Below are positions 19,774 to 28,364 of a stretch of DNA of 64,000 bases, piece after piece. This stretch comes from Aquirhabdus parva. Its GTDB lineage: Bacteria; Pseudomonadota; Gammaproteobacteria; Pseudomonadales; Moraxellaceae. Position numbers and translations under genes: made by a program. Position 1 is the stretch's first letter, and each line of letters opens with the position of its first letter. The notes beneath the pieces are model-generated. The model was not told the origin of the DNA, did not search any database, and saw only the letters and a list, made by a program, of their open reading frames with translations. Location: NCBI RefSeq assembly GCF_003351745.1, contig NZ_CP031222.1, positions 3,268,207 through 3,332,206 on the forward strand. Direction: 5' to 3'.

Positions 19774-20730
19774 TTACAGCCCCAGTCGGTCTCTAAGCTT
19801 AGAAAAAAGCGATTTGAGTCCAGAGAATCCGCCTTCGCCTGCGTCGCGTTTTACCACCGCTTCTGCCAAGATCTGCTCAGCCAGATTTGCCGCAATCAAT
19901 GACGAAGCAAAATGCTGAACCAGCGTTAGCGGCAGACTATTTTTCCCCGCCACCTCACATACCCGGGCCCCACCTTCAAAGCAGGCCGCCATCCGCAAAA
20001 TATCACGTCGGTCTTGCAGTCCCGGCTGAGGCCAGAACTTGAGCCGGATATAGTCCTCACTGCCCGCCAAGGTCAAAGGCTGGCTAGAACCCCATAGGAT
20101 TTGCCATATCCATTGCCGTAAGTCATACGGTGTTGGGTCGATTTCACGGCTATCGCGATTGGTCGAGTAAGTCGAACTCCACGTGTGATCAACTTGTTTG
20201 ATGGACTGTAAAGACTTGGACAAAAATATCTGTTCTTTTTGTGGGTTGATCACGCCAATCAGCCCATCCGCACGACTCAACTTGATGGGTCCAGCCTGAC
20301 GATCATGCATCCGCTCAAACAGCGAAAAATCCACATGCTGGTTAGTCAACGCCGCTGGCGCTTGCTGTAATAGCTCGCCAGCAGTGAGTGAGGACAACAA
20401 CGGCACATGCTGAAACAGCCAATCCTGCAAACTCGACAGATCATCGACGGGCAAATACAAGGTATCGTTTTGCAGTGAACCTTCGCGTCCTATCTCCGCA
20501 GAAACCTTCAGCATCGGAAGATTACGCTGACCCAATAGATTAAAGACGTGCGGTGAATCTACGGACACGCTATTGACGATTAGAAGATGAACATTCGTAT
20601 CAATGAGATTAACCCAAGCCAGCTCAAAGACATCTGGAACAATCTGAGTTAAACAATTCCGTATCAACACGGTTGTGCCTACACTTAACCCCACGATAGA
20701 CACATTAAAAAAACGATGAGCGCTCCCCAT
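19774..20730 (-). CDS. Uncharacterised protein co-transcribed with the GTPase
   Basis: A 318-residue soluble protein without a recognised domain. The first 120 residues have alternating hydrophobic strands and helices (FNVSIVGLSVGTTVLI, HLLIVNSVSVDSP) that could be a degenerate receiver-like or Rossmann fold. The C-terminal part is helical with a basic tail (SLFSKLRDRLGL). It lies 3 bp before the GTPase and 112 bp after the first Roadblock gene, all on one strand, so it is probably an adaptor or effector of that GTPase. The function is inferred from position only. Confidence 0.68.
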   Translation of the reverse strand: MGSAHRFFNVSIVGLSVGTTVLIRNCLTQIVPDVFELAWVNLIDTNVHLLIVNSVSVDSPHVFNLLGQRNLPMLKVSAEIGREGSLQNDTLYLPVDDLSSLQDWLFQHVPLLSSLTAGELLQQAPAALTNQHVDFSLFERMHDRQAGPIKLSRADGLIGVINPQKEQIFLSKSLQSIKQVDHTWSSTYSTNRDSREIDPTPYDLRQWIWQILWGSSQPLTLAGSEDYIRLKFWPQPGLQDRRDILRMAACFEGGARVCEVAGKNSLPLTLVQHFASSLIAANLAEQILAEAVVKRDAGEGGFSGLKSLFSKLRDRLGL

Positions 20731-20842
20731 GTACCATGCCTCACTCGAAAAACCTTATTAATATAATTTTTTTTTTAATAGAGCGAAGCCGCGGATCAAC
20801 ATGACCCACGGCTTGAAAAACATGTATTTTTAATGAAAGGGA

Positions 20843-21199
20843 TTAAGAGAAATCCAGCTCTTTTTCGAATGATTTCAGTTCATGACGCGCCATCGCCAGA
20901 TTCGATTTGTTGCGATCCAGAACAACGTACAAAAACAGATTTTCATTGCGATCCAGCGGACGAATCAAATGATACTGCTTACTCAAGGTAATCAGAATAT
21001 CTTCAATCTTGTCATTGAGCTTCAGCGCACCAGCCACTTTGCGTTTAGCGCGAACCACTTCGGTATTACCTGCTGCTGCCAACTCCAGATCGATCCCCGT
21101 ACCCAAGGTCGCCAGCGCCAGACCACTTTCAGTATCCACTAACGCTGCAGCCACAAAACCATCAGTTGCAGACAATCCGTTCAATGATATCTTTGACAT
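20843..21199 (-). CDS. Roadblock/LC7-domain protein, copy 1
   Basis: A 118-residue protein that is almost entirely one Roadblock/LC7 (longin-like) domain: [21 protein letters not shown] is the typical first strand pair, followed by [21 protein letters not shown] and [22 protein letters not shown], here cited in parts. The start at 21199 gives the same length as copy 2 (21923-22279). Proteins of this type bind Ras-like GTPases as regulators, and one is encoded just downstream. It is the first gene of the GTPase operon. Copy 2 matches it over its full length with most positions identical. Confidence 0.88.
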   Translation of the reverse strand: MSKISLNGLSATDGFVAAALVDTESGLALATLGTGIDLELAAAGNTEVVRAKRKVAGALKLNDKIEDILITLSKQYHLIRPLDRNENLFLYVVLDRNKSNLAMARHELKSFEKELDFS

Positions 21200-21560
21200 A
21201 TAACACCCTATTATAAAAATAAAAACTTCCATGTGAGTAAGCAAATCGTATTGCTTACACGCTGATTAAATCACACTCCGTTTTTTTGTTCTATATCCAT
21301 AAATTGATTTTTAAAAAATAATTTTAGTCGATGTATTACGAACCGCTCAGTACAATAATCCTTTTTATGACAAACATTTAAGGCTCCATTATCAAACTCA
21401 AGCCCAGCAAGCCTTTAAACAGTAGTTTGTAAAAGAAGAGACTCTCTCACAGGTAATCGCATCTGGAATAGACTCGATTACAACTCCCCACCACACTCAA
21501 TTGACGAGCTACCTCGGACGTGGCATTCTGGGACGTGATTAAATTATGTTTGTGCCCTTG

Positions 21561-21596
21561 TTATAATTTGATTATCATTTAATTATAATATTGGAG
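21561..21596 (+). promoter_or_regulatory. Promoter and inverted repeat of the ribbon-helix-helix gene
   Basis: Two TATAAT hexamers occur at 21562-21567 and 21584-21589, just before the gene. They lie in an inverted repeat ttataatt / aattataa (21561-21568 and 21581-21588), which could be an autoregulatory operator for the small DNA-binding protein. GGAG at 21593-21596 is the ribosome site. Confidence 0.45.
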
Positions 21597-21606
21597 TTAA
21601 ATCATT

Positions 21607-21792
21607 TTGGAAAATAAAACCGCACGCCTTACTGTATTGATTGATCCGGTCAAGAAACAAGCCTTTGAATCGCTATGCACCTCGCAAGACTTGACCCCCT
21701 CTCAAGTGGTGCGTCAATTAATCCGCGACTACCTCAAAACCCACGGCGTGAGCTACGGTAAACAAGCGGCCAACTCAGAGCCCAACGAATAA
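21607..21792 (+). CDS. CopG/Arc-type ribbon-helix-helix protein
   Basis: A 61-residue protein starting at TTG, 10 bases after GGAG. The pattern TARLTVLIDPVKKQAFESLC followed by LTPSQVVRQLIRDYL is the strand-helix-helix of a CopG-like DNA-binding protein. It lies between two Roadblock genes on the opposite strand. No toxin gene is adjacent, so it is not an obvious antitoxin; it may regulate the GTPase-Roadblock cluster or only itself. Confidence 0.72.
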   Translation: MENKTARLTVLIDPVKKQAFESLCTSQDLTPSQVVRQLIRDYLKTHGVSYGKQAANSEPNE

Positions 21793-21866
21793 GCAGCAAG
21801 CGCCACTCGCGACAAGCCCTACGACCCCAAAATCCCCTGTACATCATCAAGAAAAAAAAGCAAAAA

Positions 21867-21900
21867 AAAACACGAACGGCCGCAGCGGTTCGTGTTCGTT
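21867..21900 (-). terminator. Terminator between the ribbon-helix-helix gene and Roadblock copy 2
   Basis: cacgaac / gttcgtg arms enclose a GC-rich loop. On the minus strand the hairpin is followed by nine T residues, so it terminates the Roadblock copy 2 transcript; it also faces the convergent plus-strand gene. Confidence 0.8.
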
Positions 21901-21922
21901 TAGTCATGTTTTAAAGAAGGGA

Positions 21923-22279
21923 TTAAGCGAAATCCAGCTCTTTTTCAAAAGACTTCAAGGTGTGACGCGCCATCGCCAGATTGGATTTTGAACGGTCTAG
22001 AACCACATACAGAAACAAATCCTGATTCTTTTCCAGCGGACGAATCAAATGATACTGACGGCCCAAAGTAATCAGGATGTCATCGATGCTGTCATTGAGC
22101 TTCAACGCACCAGCCACTTTGCGTTTGGCACGAATCACTTCCGTATTGCCCGCCGCAGCCAGTTCCAAATCTATCCCGCTTCCAATATCCGCCAAGCTCA
22201 ATCCACTGGTTGAATCCACAATAGCGCCAACCATAAAACCATCTAAGGTTTGCAGCGGTGATAAATCCAATTTAGCCAT
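21923..22279 (-). CDS. Roadblock/LC7-domain protein, copy 2
   Basis: A 118-residue paralogue of copy 1 with the same start-to-end alignment. The central blocks ([20 protein letters not shown] and [18 protein letters not shown]) are nearly identical, while the N-terminal strand differs (DGFMVGAIVDSTSGLSLADI). The terminator follows at once, so it is a single-gene transcript. Duplication suggests the two proteins form a heterodimer or answer different signals while sharing one GTPase. The terminal residues ELDF are shared by both copies. Confidence 0.88.
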   Translation of the reverse strand: MAKLDLSPLQTLDGFMVGAIVDSTSGLSLADIGSGIDLELAAAGNTEVIRAKRKVAGALKLNDSIDDILITLGRQYHLIRPLEKNQDLFLYVVLDRSKSNLAMARHTLKSFEKELDFA

Positions 22280-22558
22280 GATTTAAATCCTTTTATAGTC
22301 AATTGAAATGAATCATTAAACACCAATTAAATGTGCCTATGATGTGTCTAACATTACAATGAAAGCATAATACTATTCAAATTAAATTATTCACCATTTG
22401 GATAAAAAAAAGACTATCACACTCAGGTCATGTGGCGATCCCAAGGTCAGGTAAAGGAGGGTGCAGCAGAAGATGTGTAGAAGATCTCAGAAAAAATGCC
22501 CTGCAGTGGTGTGCTGTGTGTGAGGTCATACTGAGCGCTGGGCTATCCCCAAAAGTGA

Positions 22559-22594
22559 AAAACTCCCTCAATCACTTGAGGGAGTTTTCCTTTT
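22559..22594 (+). terminator. Free-standing strong terminator
   Basis: aaaactccctcaa-tcac-ttgagggagtttt is a perfect 13-bp stem with a T-rich tail. No recognised gene ends just before it, so it may close an unannotated short transcript. Confidence 0.75.
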
Positions 22595-22627
22595 AATGTG
22601 AGCAGCAGATTTTTTTATAATTAAAAA

Positions 22628-22713
22628 ATGTGTCTATAAACCCCCTACCAGATTAGATAGGGACAACCGTCCCAAATTTTATAGACACTAAACCGCCCGA
22701 AGGCGGGCTTTTA
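22628..22713 (+). ncRNA. Candidate small structured RNA with own promoter and terminator
   Basis: A perfect 11-bp outer stem (gtgtctataaa 22630-22640 with tttatagacac 22678-22688) encloses 37 bases. These can form either cccta/taggg (22643-22647 with 22658-22662) or gggac/gtccc (22660-22664 with 22669-22673); the two inner hairpins share 22660-22662, so they exclude each other. A terminator (ccgcc-cgaa-ggcgg plus T-tract, 22693-22713) follows at once. TATAAT at 22616-22621 would start transcription at the foot of the outer stem. The -35 (ttaatg) is weak. No known RNA family is recognised. A small inverted-repeat element is the alternative. Confidence 0.5.
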
Positions 22714-22746
22714 TTGCTCAAGAGATGGACTCCCTGAGCAATAAAA
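22709..22746. repeat. 12-bp inverted repeat
   Basis: ttttattgctca at 22709-22720 and tgagcaataaaa at 22735-22746 are perfect inverted copies around a 14-base loop. This could be a second, bidirectional terminator. The rest of 22747-22945 shows nothing recognisable. Confidence 0.6.
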
Positions 22747-22945
22747 CCTAAAGAACAATATGCTCACGAATAAGCCACTGCTCCCACTCTGTCAGATCAA
22801 GACTGCTTGATGATTGATATCATGACTATCAATTTCGAGCAGACCTAAACTTCAGAGGAATACCTCTTGTGTGTTCTGATGTGGTTTCTAGCGTCCACAT
22901 TTTCCCCAGCGAACATGTTCAACGATTCAAGCGAATCATTTTAAA

Positions 22946-23785
22946 TCAATCTTTAATCCAATCTGGCACGATATCCTGCGCCATCTGCAAGGTATTTTCG
23001 TTATAGATCAATATTGTATCGGCAGAAATCATGCCGGAGTCTGCAACCGTCAGACCAAATTCACCAACCAACGTGCCATCCCCATGTATGGTATTGGACG
23101 GGGTATACAGGCCATATCCAAATGGAATCTGATAGGCCGTAAAGCAATACAAATCCGCTTCTAAATGGCGACCAATCACAATATAGCCACCGCAGTCTTT
23201 GGTGAGCGGAATATGGATGTGCGGAAACTCATGCGTTTCCAAAAACATGCCACCGCCACCCTGCTCTTGCATTAAATATTCTTTTTTATAAAAAGCGGTA
23301 TAGTCATATTTCATCATGACGATATCCACTTTTTCAGAGCGCACGGTGAATGGCTTTTTATTCTCGATCAGCTCAAGACCATAGAACTTTACGTTCTCAG
23401 GACTTGCCATCACGGTCGGAATCGCAAAACCATCGGGAACCAGTAAAGCCCCCATACCGCCAAACACATTGGCATTGCCACCGGAAACCACACGGATATC
23501 CGCGCGCAGTGCATCAGTCGCGGTATACCAGAGCGCTCGGACACGCACCATCGGTGGAATATCTTCCTCCCACGGCACCATGCCTTGCAGCGAATCATGA
23601 TCAATCGCCCAGTTCGACACACCTTGCTCGATGAAGCACATGCCTGCATCGGTACTCAGCGCGACTTTATGCTTGTCGGGATGACCATGTTTGACCGCAT
23701 AGCGGGTAATATCTACGCTTTTGACCACCGCATCTGTCAGCAGGGTTCTTTTAAAATAAATAGGAAAGTTAAATGAGTCGCTCAT
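22946..23785 (-). CDS. Uncharacterised protein divergent from a LysR regulator
   Basis: A 279-residue soluble protein that I do not recognise. It is rich in beta-type segments, and two His-containing blocks (ETHEFPHIHIPL near residue 185 and SNTIHGDGTLVGEFG near residue 235) look like the metal motifs of a cupin-like barrel, but this is only suggestive. No signal peptide. It is transcribed away from a LysR gene 119 bp away, the usual arrangement for a regulator and its single target. A metabolic enzyme or binding protein acting on a small molecule is likely. Confidence 0.7.
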   Translation of the reverse strand: MSDSFNFPIYFKRTLLTDAVVKSVDITRYAVKHGHPDKHKVALSTDAGMCFIEQGVSNWAIDHDSLQGMVPWEEDIPPMVRVRALWYTATDALRADIRVVSGGNANVFGGMGALLVPDGFAIPTVMASPENVKFYGLELIENKKPFTVRSEKVDIVMMKYDYTAFYKKEYLMQEQGGGGMFLETHEFPHIHIPLTKDCGGYIVIGRHLEADLYCFTAYQIPFGYGLYTPSNTIHGDGTLVGEFGLTVADSGMISADTILIYNENTLQMAQDIVPDWIKD

Positions 23786-23904
23786 GTGTCTTTCCTTAAA
23801 ATCCCTGTGATGCCATATAACTTATTAAGGCATCACAATAACTGAATTTTTTACCCTGATCAGCATATAATACGAGAACACAGTGTTCGTGAGACCAGAA
23901 CAAT

Positions 23905-24825
23905 ATGGACAAACATATCCGTCATATGCTGTATTTTGTGGAAATCGTGGAAGCCGGCAGTATCAGCGGCGCAGCGGCACGGCTGGGGACTTCCAAGTCG
24001 GTGGTCAGCCTGCATTTAAAGACGCTGGAAAGTGAGCTGGGCTTAACTCTGCTTACCCGCAGTACCCGTCAGCAATCCCTGACCTCGACCGGACAGCAGT
24101 TCTATAAACGCTGCCGCGAGATGCATGATGTCCTCTCTCAGGCTTGGCAAGAGGCACGGGATCATCAGCAATTGGCACTCGGCACGCTCCGCATCAGCGC
24201 GCCACATGCGCTCATCGGCCCGATCGTGGCACCTGCAATTGGCGACTTGGTGAGTGAGCATGAAGGCATCACGCCGTTTTTGATGGGCAATGATAATCGC
24301 GCCAATCTGATCGAGGATAAAATCGATCTCGCGATCCGCGTTGGCAAAATGCCGTCGAGTGAATACAAGCAAAAGAAAATTGGCGGTTTCAATGATGTGC
24401 TCTGCGCCAGCCCTGAATACCTGAAAAAACACAATATTTCACCTGAGCAAATGCTGGCGGCGCACCTGTCCATGCAGAAGGTGGATTATGTGGCGAATAG
24501 CTGGCAGGGCACGCAGATTACCCATGCGCTTAAGCATAAACAAACGCAAGAGGTGGTCAAGCTGTCCTTTACTGCCAACCGCAACTGTAATTCATTGCTT
24601 GCGGTGGTGGCGATGGTGCGGGCGGGTTGTGGCTTTGCCTTTATCCCTGATTTTGTCTTTCACCCCTATGAGCAAAGTGGTGAACTGGTGCAGGTCTTTC
24701 CGGACTATGTGTGTGAGTATGCGCCCGTGTATGCGGTATATGCCTATAAGGGGCAACCGCCGACTTTGGTGAGGCTTGCCATAGATGCGATTAAGAAGAA
24801 GTTGGGGGAGTCGATGGAGGATTAG
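23905..24825 (+). CDS. LysR-family transcriptional regulator
   Basis: A 306-residue regulator with the N-terminal winged helix-turn-helix (YFVEIVEAGSISGAAARLGT, then SKSVVSLHLKTLESELGLTL), a linker helix and a substrate-binding effector domain with the usual DLAIRVGKM segment. The sequence is of the CrgA/AaeR-like subgroup. It is divergent from the uncharacterised gene at 22946-23785 and probably controls it. An imperfect dyad (gttcgtgagaccagaac, 23884-23900) in the short promoter gap may be its binding site. Confidence 0.88.
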   Translation: MDKHIRHMLYFVEIVEAGSISGAAARLGTSKSVVSLHLKTLESELGLTLLTRSTRQQSLTSTGQQFYKRCREMHDVLSQAWQEARDHQQLALGTLRISAPHALIGPIVAPAIGDLVSEHEGITPFLMGNDNRANLIEDKIDLAIRVGKMPSSEYKQKKIGGFNDVLCASPEYLKKHNISPEQMLAAHLSMQKVDYVANSWQGTQITHALKHKQTQEVVKLSFTANRNCNSLLAVVAMVRAGCGFAFIPDFVFHPYEQSGELVQVFPDYVCEYAPVYAVYAYKGQPPTLVRLAIDAIKKKLGESMED

Positions 24826-24938
24826 AGGCAGCTTTCCCAAATGTGTACACGCACCTATGCAAATCATCTATCAAGCTTTTGATTAGGAAGTTAAACTCAT
24901 GGGCACGATTTTTTCGACAAGGGACGTTAAGGAAATCT

Positions 24939-25709
24939 ATGAATCACAAGCATCGTAAAGAAATTTTTCATATATTAAATCAATTGGATCAATATCCAAA
25001 AAAATTAATAAAAAGAGCCAACTATAAAAAAAAGGAGCTGTATCTTCGATGTCTATACGGTGCGTTAGCTACATTTGTAGCAGCAATCATAGCTGGAGGC
25101 CTTTCACTTATCTTAAGTGAAAATATATACCTACAACTTTTTGCGTTGATATGCTTACTCATCAGTGAACTTTTAATTATTGCCGCACAAATTTTAGAAA
25201 TTGTCTTTGAACGAAAAGATATCCTAAAATTCATTAGTCAACCATCTAAAGTTTTTCTAGAAAATGCAAATATTACCACTCGAATAGATATGAAATTTAT
25301 TCCTGCGTTATTGAACTTTCCTCGAGAAGATATTGATCTTGTCAAAATAGAAATAGCGCATGAAAGAGCTCATATAGAAAAAAGAGTCGCCGTCGTGTGT
25401 GGTCCAATTGATAAATTGGGTTTTTTCCCCAGTCTTCTGGTTACTGCTATTCTAATAATTGATAAACTACCTGATCCTAAAACACATAAAATTTTAATCA
25501 TCGGCAATAACTTCCATGAACTTATCGTTGGATTAGTTCTCATAATAATGATATTCCAGTTTTTCTCCATATTCGTGCATGGCGCAGCTGCTAAGTTAGA
25601 GCGGATCGTTCAACTTCTAGAGCATGTATCTAAACTACAAAAAGAAATGCAAGTCCCAAAAGAAAAAGATGAAAAAACGGATTCCAACCATACAAAGACA
25701 TCAAAATAG
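24939..25709 (+). CDS. Uncharacterised membrane protein, AT-rich
   Basis: A 256-residue protein; the ATG at 24939 follows a TAAGGA site. Two hydrophobic segments at about residues 40-62 and 63-88 and two more at about 160-180 and 192-215 suggest four membrane helices in two pairs, with a cytoplasmic basic N-terminus and a charged Lys/Glu-rich C-terminal tail. No known family is recognised. Codon use is far more AT-rich than both neighbours and it stands alone, which suggests recent transfer. The 298-bp stretch that follows (25710-26007) is AT-rich and contains nothing I can assign. Confidence 0.6.
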   Translation: MNHKHRKEIFHILNQLDQYPKKLIKRANYKKKELYLRCLYGALATFVAAIIAGGLSLILSENIYLQLFALICLLISELLIIAAQILEIVFERKDILKFISQPSKVFLENANITTRIDMKFIPALLNFPREDIDLVKIEIAHERAHIEKRVAVVCGPIDKLGFFPSLLVTAILIIDKLPDPKTHKILIIGNNFHELIVGLVLIIMIFQFFSIFVHGAAAKLERIVQLLEHVSKLQKEMQVPKEKDEKTDSNHTKTSK

Positions 25710-26007
25710 GAATTTTGGAAATCTATAAATATAGATCACCCTGAAGATTTAAATGTGAAAAACATAAAGTCAAATAGCACTAAAATATTGTTTTTAAATA
25801 TTAATTATCACTATAAAATCCGCTTAGCTTGATATCTAAAAAGAAGAATCAAGTTAGAGGAAGATATCAAGAAGAACTGCCTACACTTAAGGCTATATCA
25901 GCATCCCTCCTAAAAAAATGCCATAATCCCCCACTCAAAACCACCTGCCTCTGGCACCCACCCACCCTCTAGGCGATGTCTAAAAAACTAAAAAAGGAAG
26001 GCTTCAT

Positions 26008-27183
26008 ATGAAATCAGTACTCTGTCAAAACAGTGAACTTCGTGTGGCGGATCGCCCTGCACTCGTCCCGACCAAAGGCCATGTACTGCTAGAAGTCGTG
26101 CGCTGCGGGATTTGTGGCTCTGACCTGCACATGCAGCACCACTGTGATCATATGCATAACCTCGCCTCACGTGTTGGGTTCAACGGCATTGCCAAAGCTT
26201 CTGATGAATTCGTAATGGGTCATGAGTTCTGCGGCAAGATTCTGGACTACGGCCCAAAGACCCGCCGTAAACTCAAACAAGATACTTTGGTCTGCGCTAT
26301 GCCACTCCTGAAAGTAGGCGACATCGGCTACCAATCTACCGGTCTATCTCCCAATGCTTCTGGGGGCTATGCCGAGCAAGTACTGGTGCAGTCGAGCCTG
26401 ATGTTTGAAGTGCCGAATGGTCTGGACGTAGACAGTGCAGCGATGACTGAGCCAATGGCGGTTGCCCTGCATGCGGTGCGCCGTAGCCGGATCAAAACCA
26501 GTGAACCCGCCATCGTGATTGGCTGTGGTCCTGTGGGTCTGGGTGTGATCCTGATGCTCAAAGCCGCTGGGGTTAAAACTGTGGTTGCCAGCGACTTCTC
26601 CCCAAACCGCCGTAAACTTGCAGTGCAGTGCGGTGCCGATATCGTGATTGATCCAAAGCACGAATCACCGTTTAAAGACTGGAAAGAATTTGGTCTGCTG
26701 GGCGGTGTCTCGGAAGCCATTAACTTTGGTATGGGCTTGTTTGAAAAGATTCAGGCCGTACCGCTACCATGGTGGCACGCTTGGCGCGTAGCGGACAAAC
26801 TCGGTGCACTGCCGAAGCGTCCGGTGATCTTTGAGTGCGTGGGTGTACCCGGCGTACTGCAACAACTGATCGAAGGCGCGCCGCTGTTCTCGCGTATAGT
26901 CGGAGTGGGCGTGTGTATGCAGAGCGACAAGATTGAACCTGCACTGGCGATTAACAAAGAACTGGAGATTCAGTTTGTGTTGGGTTATACCCCACTGGAG
27001 TTCCGCGATACGCTGCATATGATTGCGGAAGGTCAAGTCAACGTCACACCACTGATCACCGGTGTGGTGGGTCTGGAAGGCGTGACCAATGCCTTTGGCG
27101 CCCTGCGTGATCCTGAGCAGCACGCCAAGATCCTCATCGATCCTAAGCGTAAAGGCGCGGATATTGAGTTAATCAAACACTAA
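26008..27183 (+). CDS. Zinc-type medium-chain alcohol dehydrogenase
   Basis: A 391-residue NAD(P)-dependent dehydrogenase of the MDR superfamily. The ATG at 26008 follows AAGGAAGG. The N-terminal GroES-like domain carries the catalytic zinc site: RCGICGSDLH with Cys near residue 37 and GHEFCGKI with His/Glu near residue 71. The Rossmann motif is VIGCGPVGLG near residue 170. The four-cysteine structural zinc loop of classical alcohol dehydrogenases is absent, and an insertion with AWRVADKLG near residue 260 is unusual. Substrate not deducible. It is monocistronic with its own terminator. Confidence 0.88.
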   Translation: MKSVLCQNSELRVADRPALVPTKGHVLLEVVRCGICGSDLHMQHHCDHMHNLASRVGFNGIAKASDEFVMGHEFCGKILDYGPKTRRKLKQDTLVCAMPLLKVGDIGYQSTGLSPNASGGYAEQVLVQSSLMFEVPNGLDVDSAAMTEPMAVALHAVRRSRIKTSEPAIVIGCGPVGLGVILMLKAAGVKTVVASDFSPNRRKLAVQCGADIVIDPKHESPFKDWKEFGLLGGVSEAINFGMGLFEKIQAVPLPWWHAWRVADKLGALPKRPVIFECVGVPGVLQQLIEGAPLFSRIVGVGVCMQSDKIEPALAINKELEIQFVLGYTPLEFRDTLHMIAEGQVNVTPLITGVVGLEGVTNAFGALRDPEQHAKILIDPKRKGADIELIKH

Positions 27184-27237
27184 GGTTTGCCGTGGATTGG
27201 GGTTAAAGGTCTGACTCGAATCAAGCGGTAGTACGAT

Positions 27238-27267
27238 AAAAGGGGCATTGAATCGATGCCTCTTTTT
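27238..27267 (+). terminator. Rho-independent terminator after the alcohol dehydrogenase
   Basis: aaaaggggcat pairs with atgcctctttt (one G-T pair) and runs into a seven-T tract. Confidence 0.85.
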
Positions 27268-27413
27268 TTATGGCGGATCATTATGATTTTAGCCCGTCAT
27301 TTAATCTCATGTGCGCATGTGTTTTTAGGCGCAATCCATGAGAAGATTAAAGTGACCAAATAGTCCAAGTTTGTGTCTATTTTTATAGCCGAACCGCACA
27401 AGGCACCCCGCAC

Positions 27414-28325
27414 ATGACCCTACCTGCCACAACCACCAGCCGCTACCCACTCCTCGGTCTTTATCTACGTTTGACGGCCGTCCCGTTTTTTTGGGGTGGG
27501 ACGTTTATTGCAGGGCGGGTGATTTCGGCAGAGTTACCGCCTGCGACTGCGGGGTGTATTCGCTTTGTCTTTGCCACACTGGCACTGCTCATTGCATTGC
27601 ATCTGACCGAAGGGCTGTCCGTACTGAAGCGCGTCACACGGGCACAGTGGGCAGGCACATTTGTGCTGGGGCTGACGGGCATCATGCTCTATAACATCTG
27701 TTTTTTTAATGCCTTAAAGTATATGCCAGCCAGTCGCACGTCCTTGTTTATCGCGCTCAATCCGGTGGTGACGCTGATACTGGCGGCGGTGTTCTTTGGC
27801 GATCGCATCACGCTCACGCGCTGGTTTGGGGTAGCGCTGGCCTTGGTCGGGGTACTGGTAGTGGTGACACATGGTGATCTGACCCAGCTTGCTGGCTCCT
27901 TTGGTGCCGGTGAGCTGTCGATGATTGTCGCGGTCAGTGCATGGGCGATCTACACCTTGCGCGGACGCAAACTGCTACGCGAGTTGTCGCCACTGCTCAC
28001 CACTTTACTTGCTGCGCTGTGGGGTACGTTGTTGCTGGCACTCTGCGCGATTCCAGAGTTGCCGAGGCTGCATGTGGAGCACATTAACCTGAAGGTTTTT
28101 GCTGGGCTGTTTTACTTGGGCGTGTTTGGTACGGCAGTGGGGTTTGTCTGGTATTACCAAGGCGTCTCACGCATCGGCGCAGCAAAGACCGTGATCTTCA
28201 ATAATCTGGTGCCGGTCTTTGGGGTATTGCTGGGTTGGCTCTTGCTCGGTGAGCAGCTCACCCCGAGTCTAATCGTCGGTGGATTGTTGGCGATTACAGG
28301 GGTGTTTTTGGTCAATCGCCCCTAG
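27414..28325 (+). CDS. EamA-family (DMT superfamily) transporter
   Basis: A 303-residue inner-membrane protein with about ten hydrophobic helices arranged as two EamA repeats. The first repeat has the motif FFWGGTFIAGRVI and PAATAGCIRFVFA; the second begins near residue 160 with AWAIYTLRGRKLL. Members export amino acids, metabolites or drugs. Codon use is GC-rich. A GC-rich inverted repeat (gcgcag/ctgcgc, 28325-28350) starts at the stop. The next gene, a flavin monooxygenase, converges on it and no operon is formed. Confidence 0.88.
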   Translation: MTLPATTTSRYPLLGLYLRLTAVPFFWGGTFIAGRVISAELPPATAGCIRFVFATLALLIALHLTEGLSVLKRVTRAQWAGTFVLGLTGIMLYNICFFNALKYMPASRTSLFIALNPVVTLILAAVFFGDRITLTRWFGVALALVGVLVVVTHGDLTQLAGSFGAGELSMIVAVSAWAIYTLRGRKLLRELSPLLTTLLAALWGTLLLALCAIPELPRLHVEHINLKVFAGLFYLGVFGTAVGFVWYYQGVSRIGAAKTVIFNNLVPVFGVLLGWLLLGEQLTPSLIVGGLLAITGVFLVNRP

Positions 28326-28364
28326 CGCAGCACCATCGTGATGACTGCGCGTCAGCCCACCGCC

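Noticed and set aside
21607-21792. Antitoxin of a toxin-antitoxin pair
   Set aside because: The ribbon-helix-helix protein has no adjacent toxin gene on its strand.
22630-22688. Insertion-sequence or MITE ends for the 11-bp inverted repeat
   Set aside because: No target-site duplication flanks it and no second copy was noticed in the window; promoter and terminator placement fit an RNA gene better, though copies elsewhere in the genome cannot be excluded.
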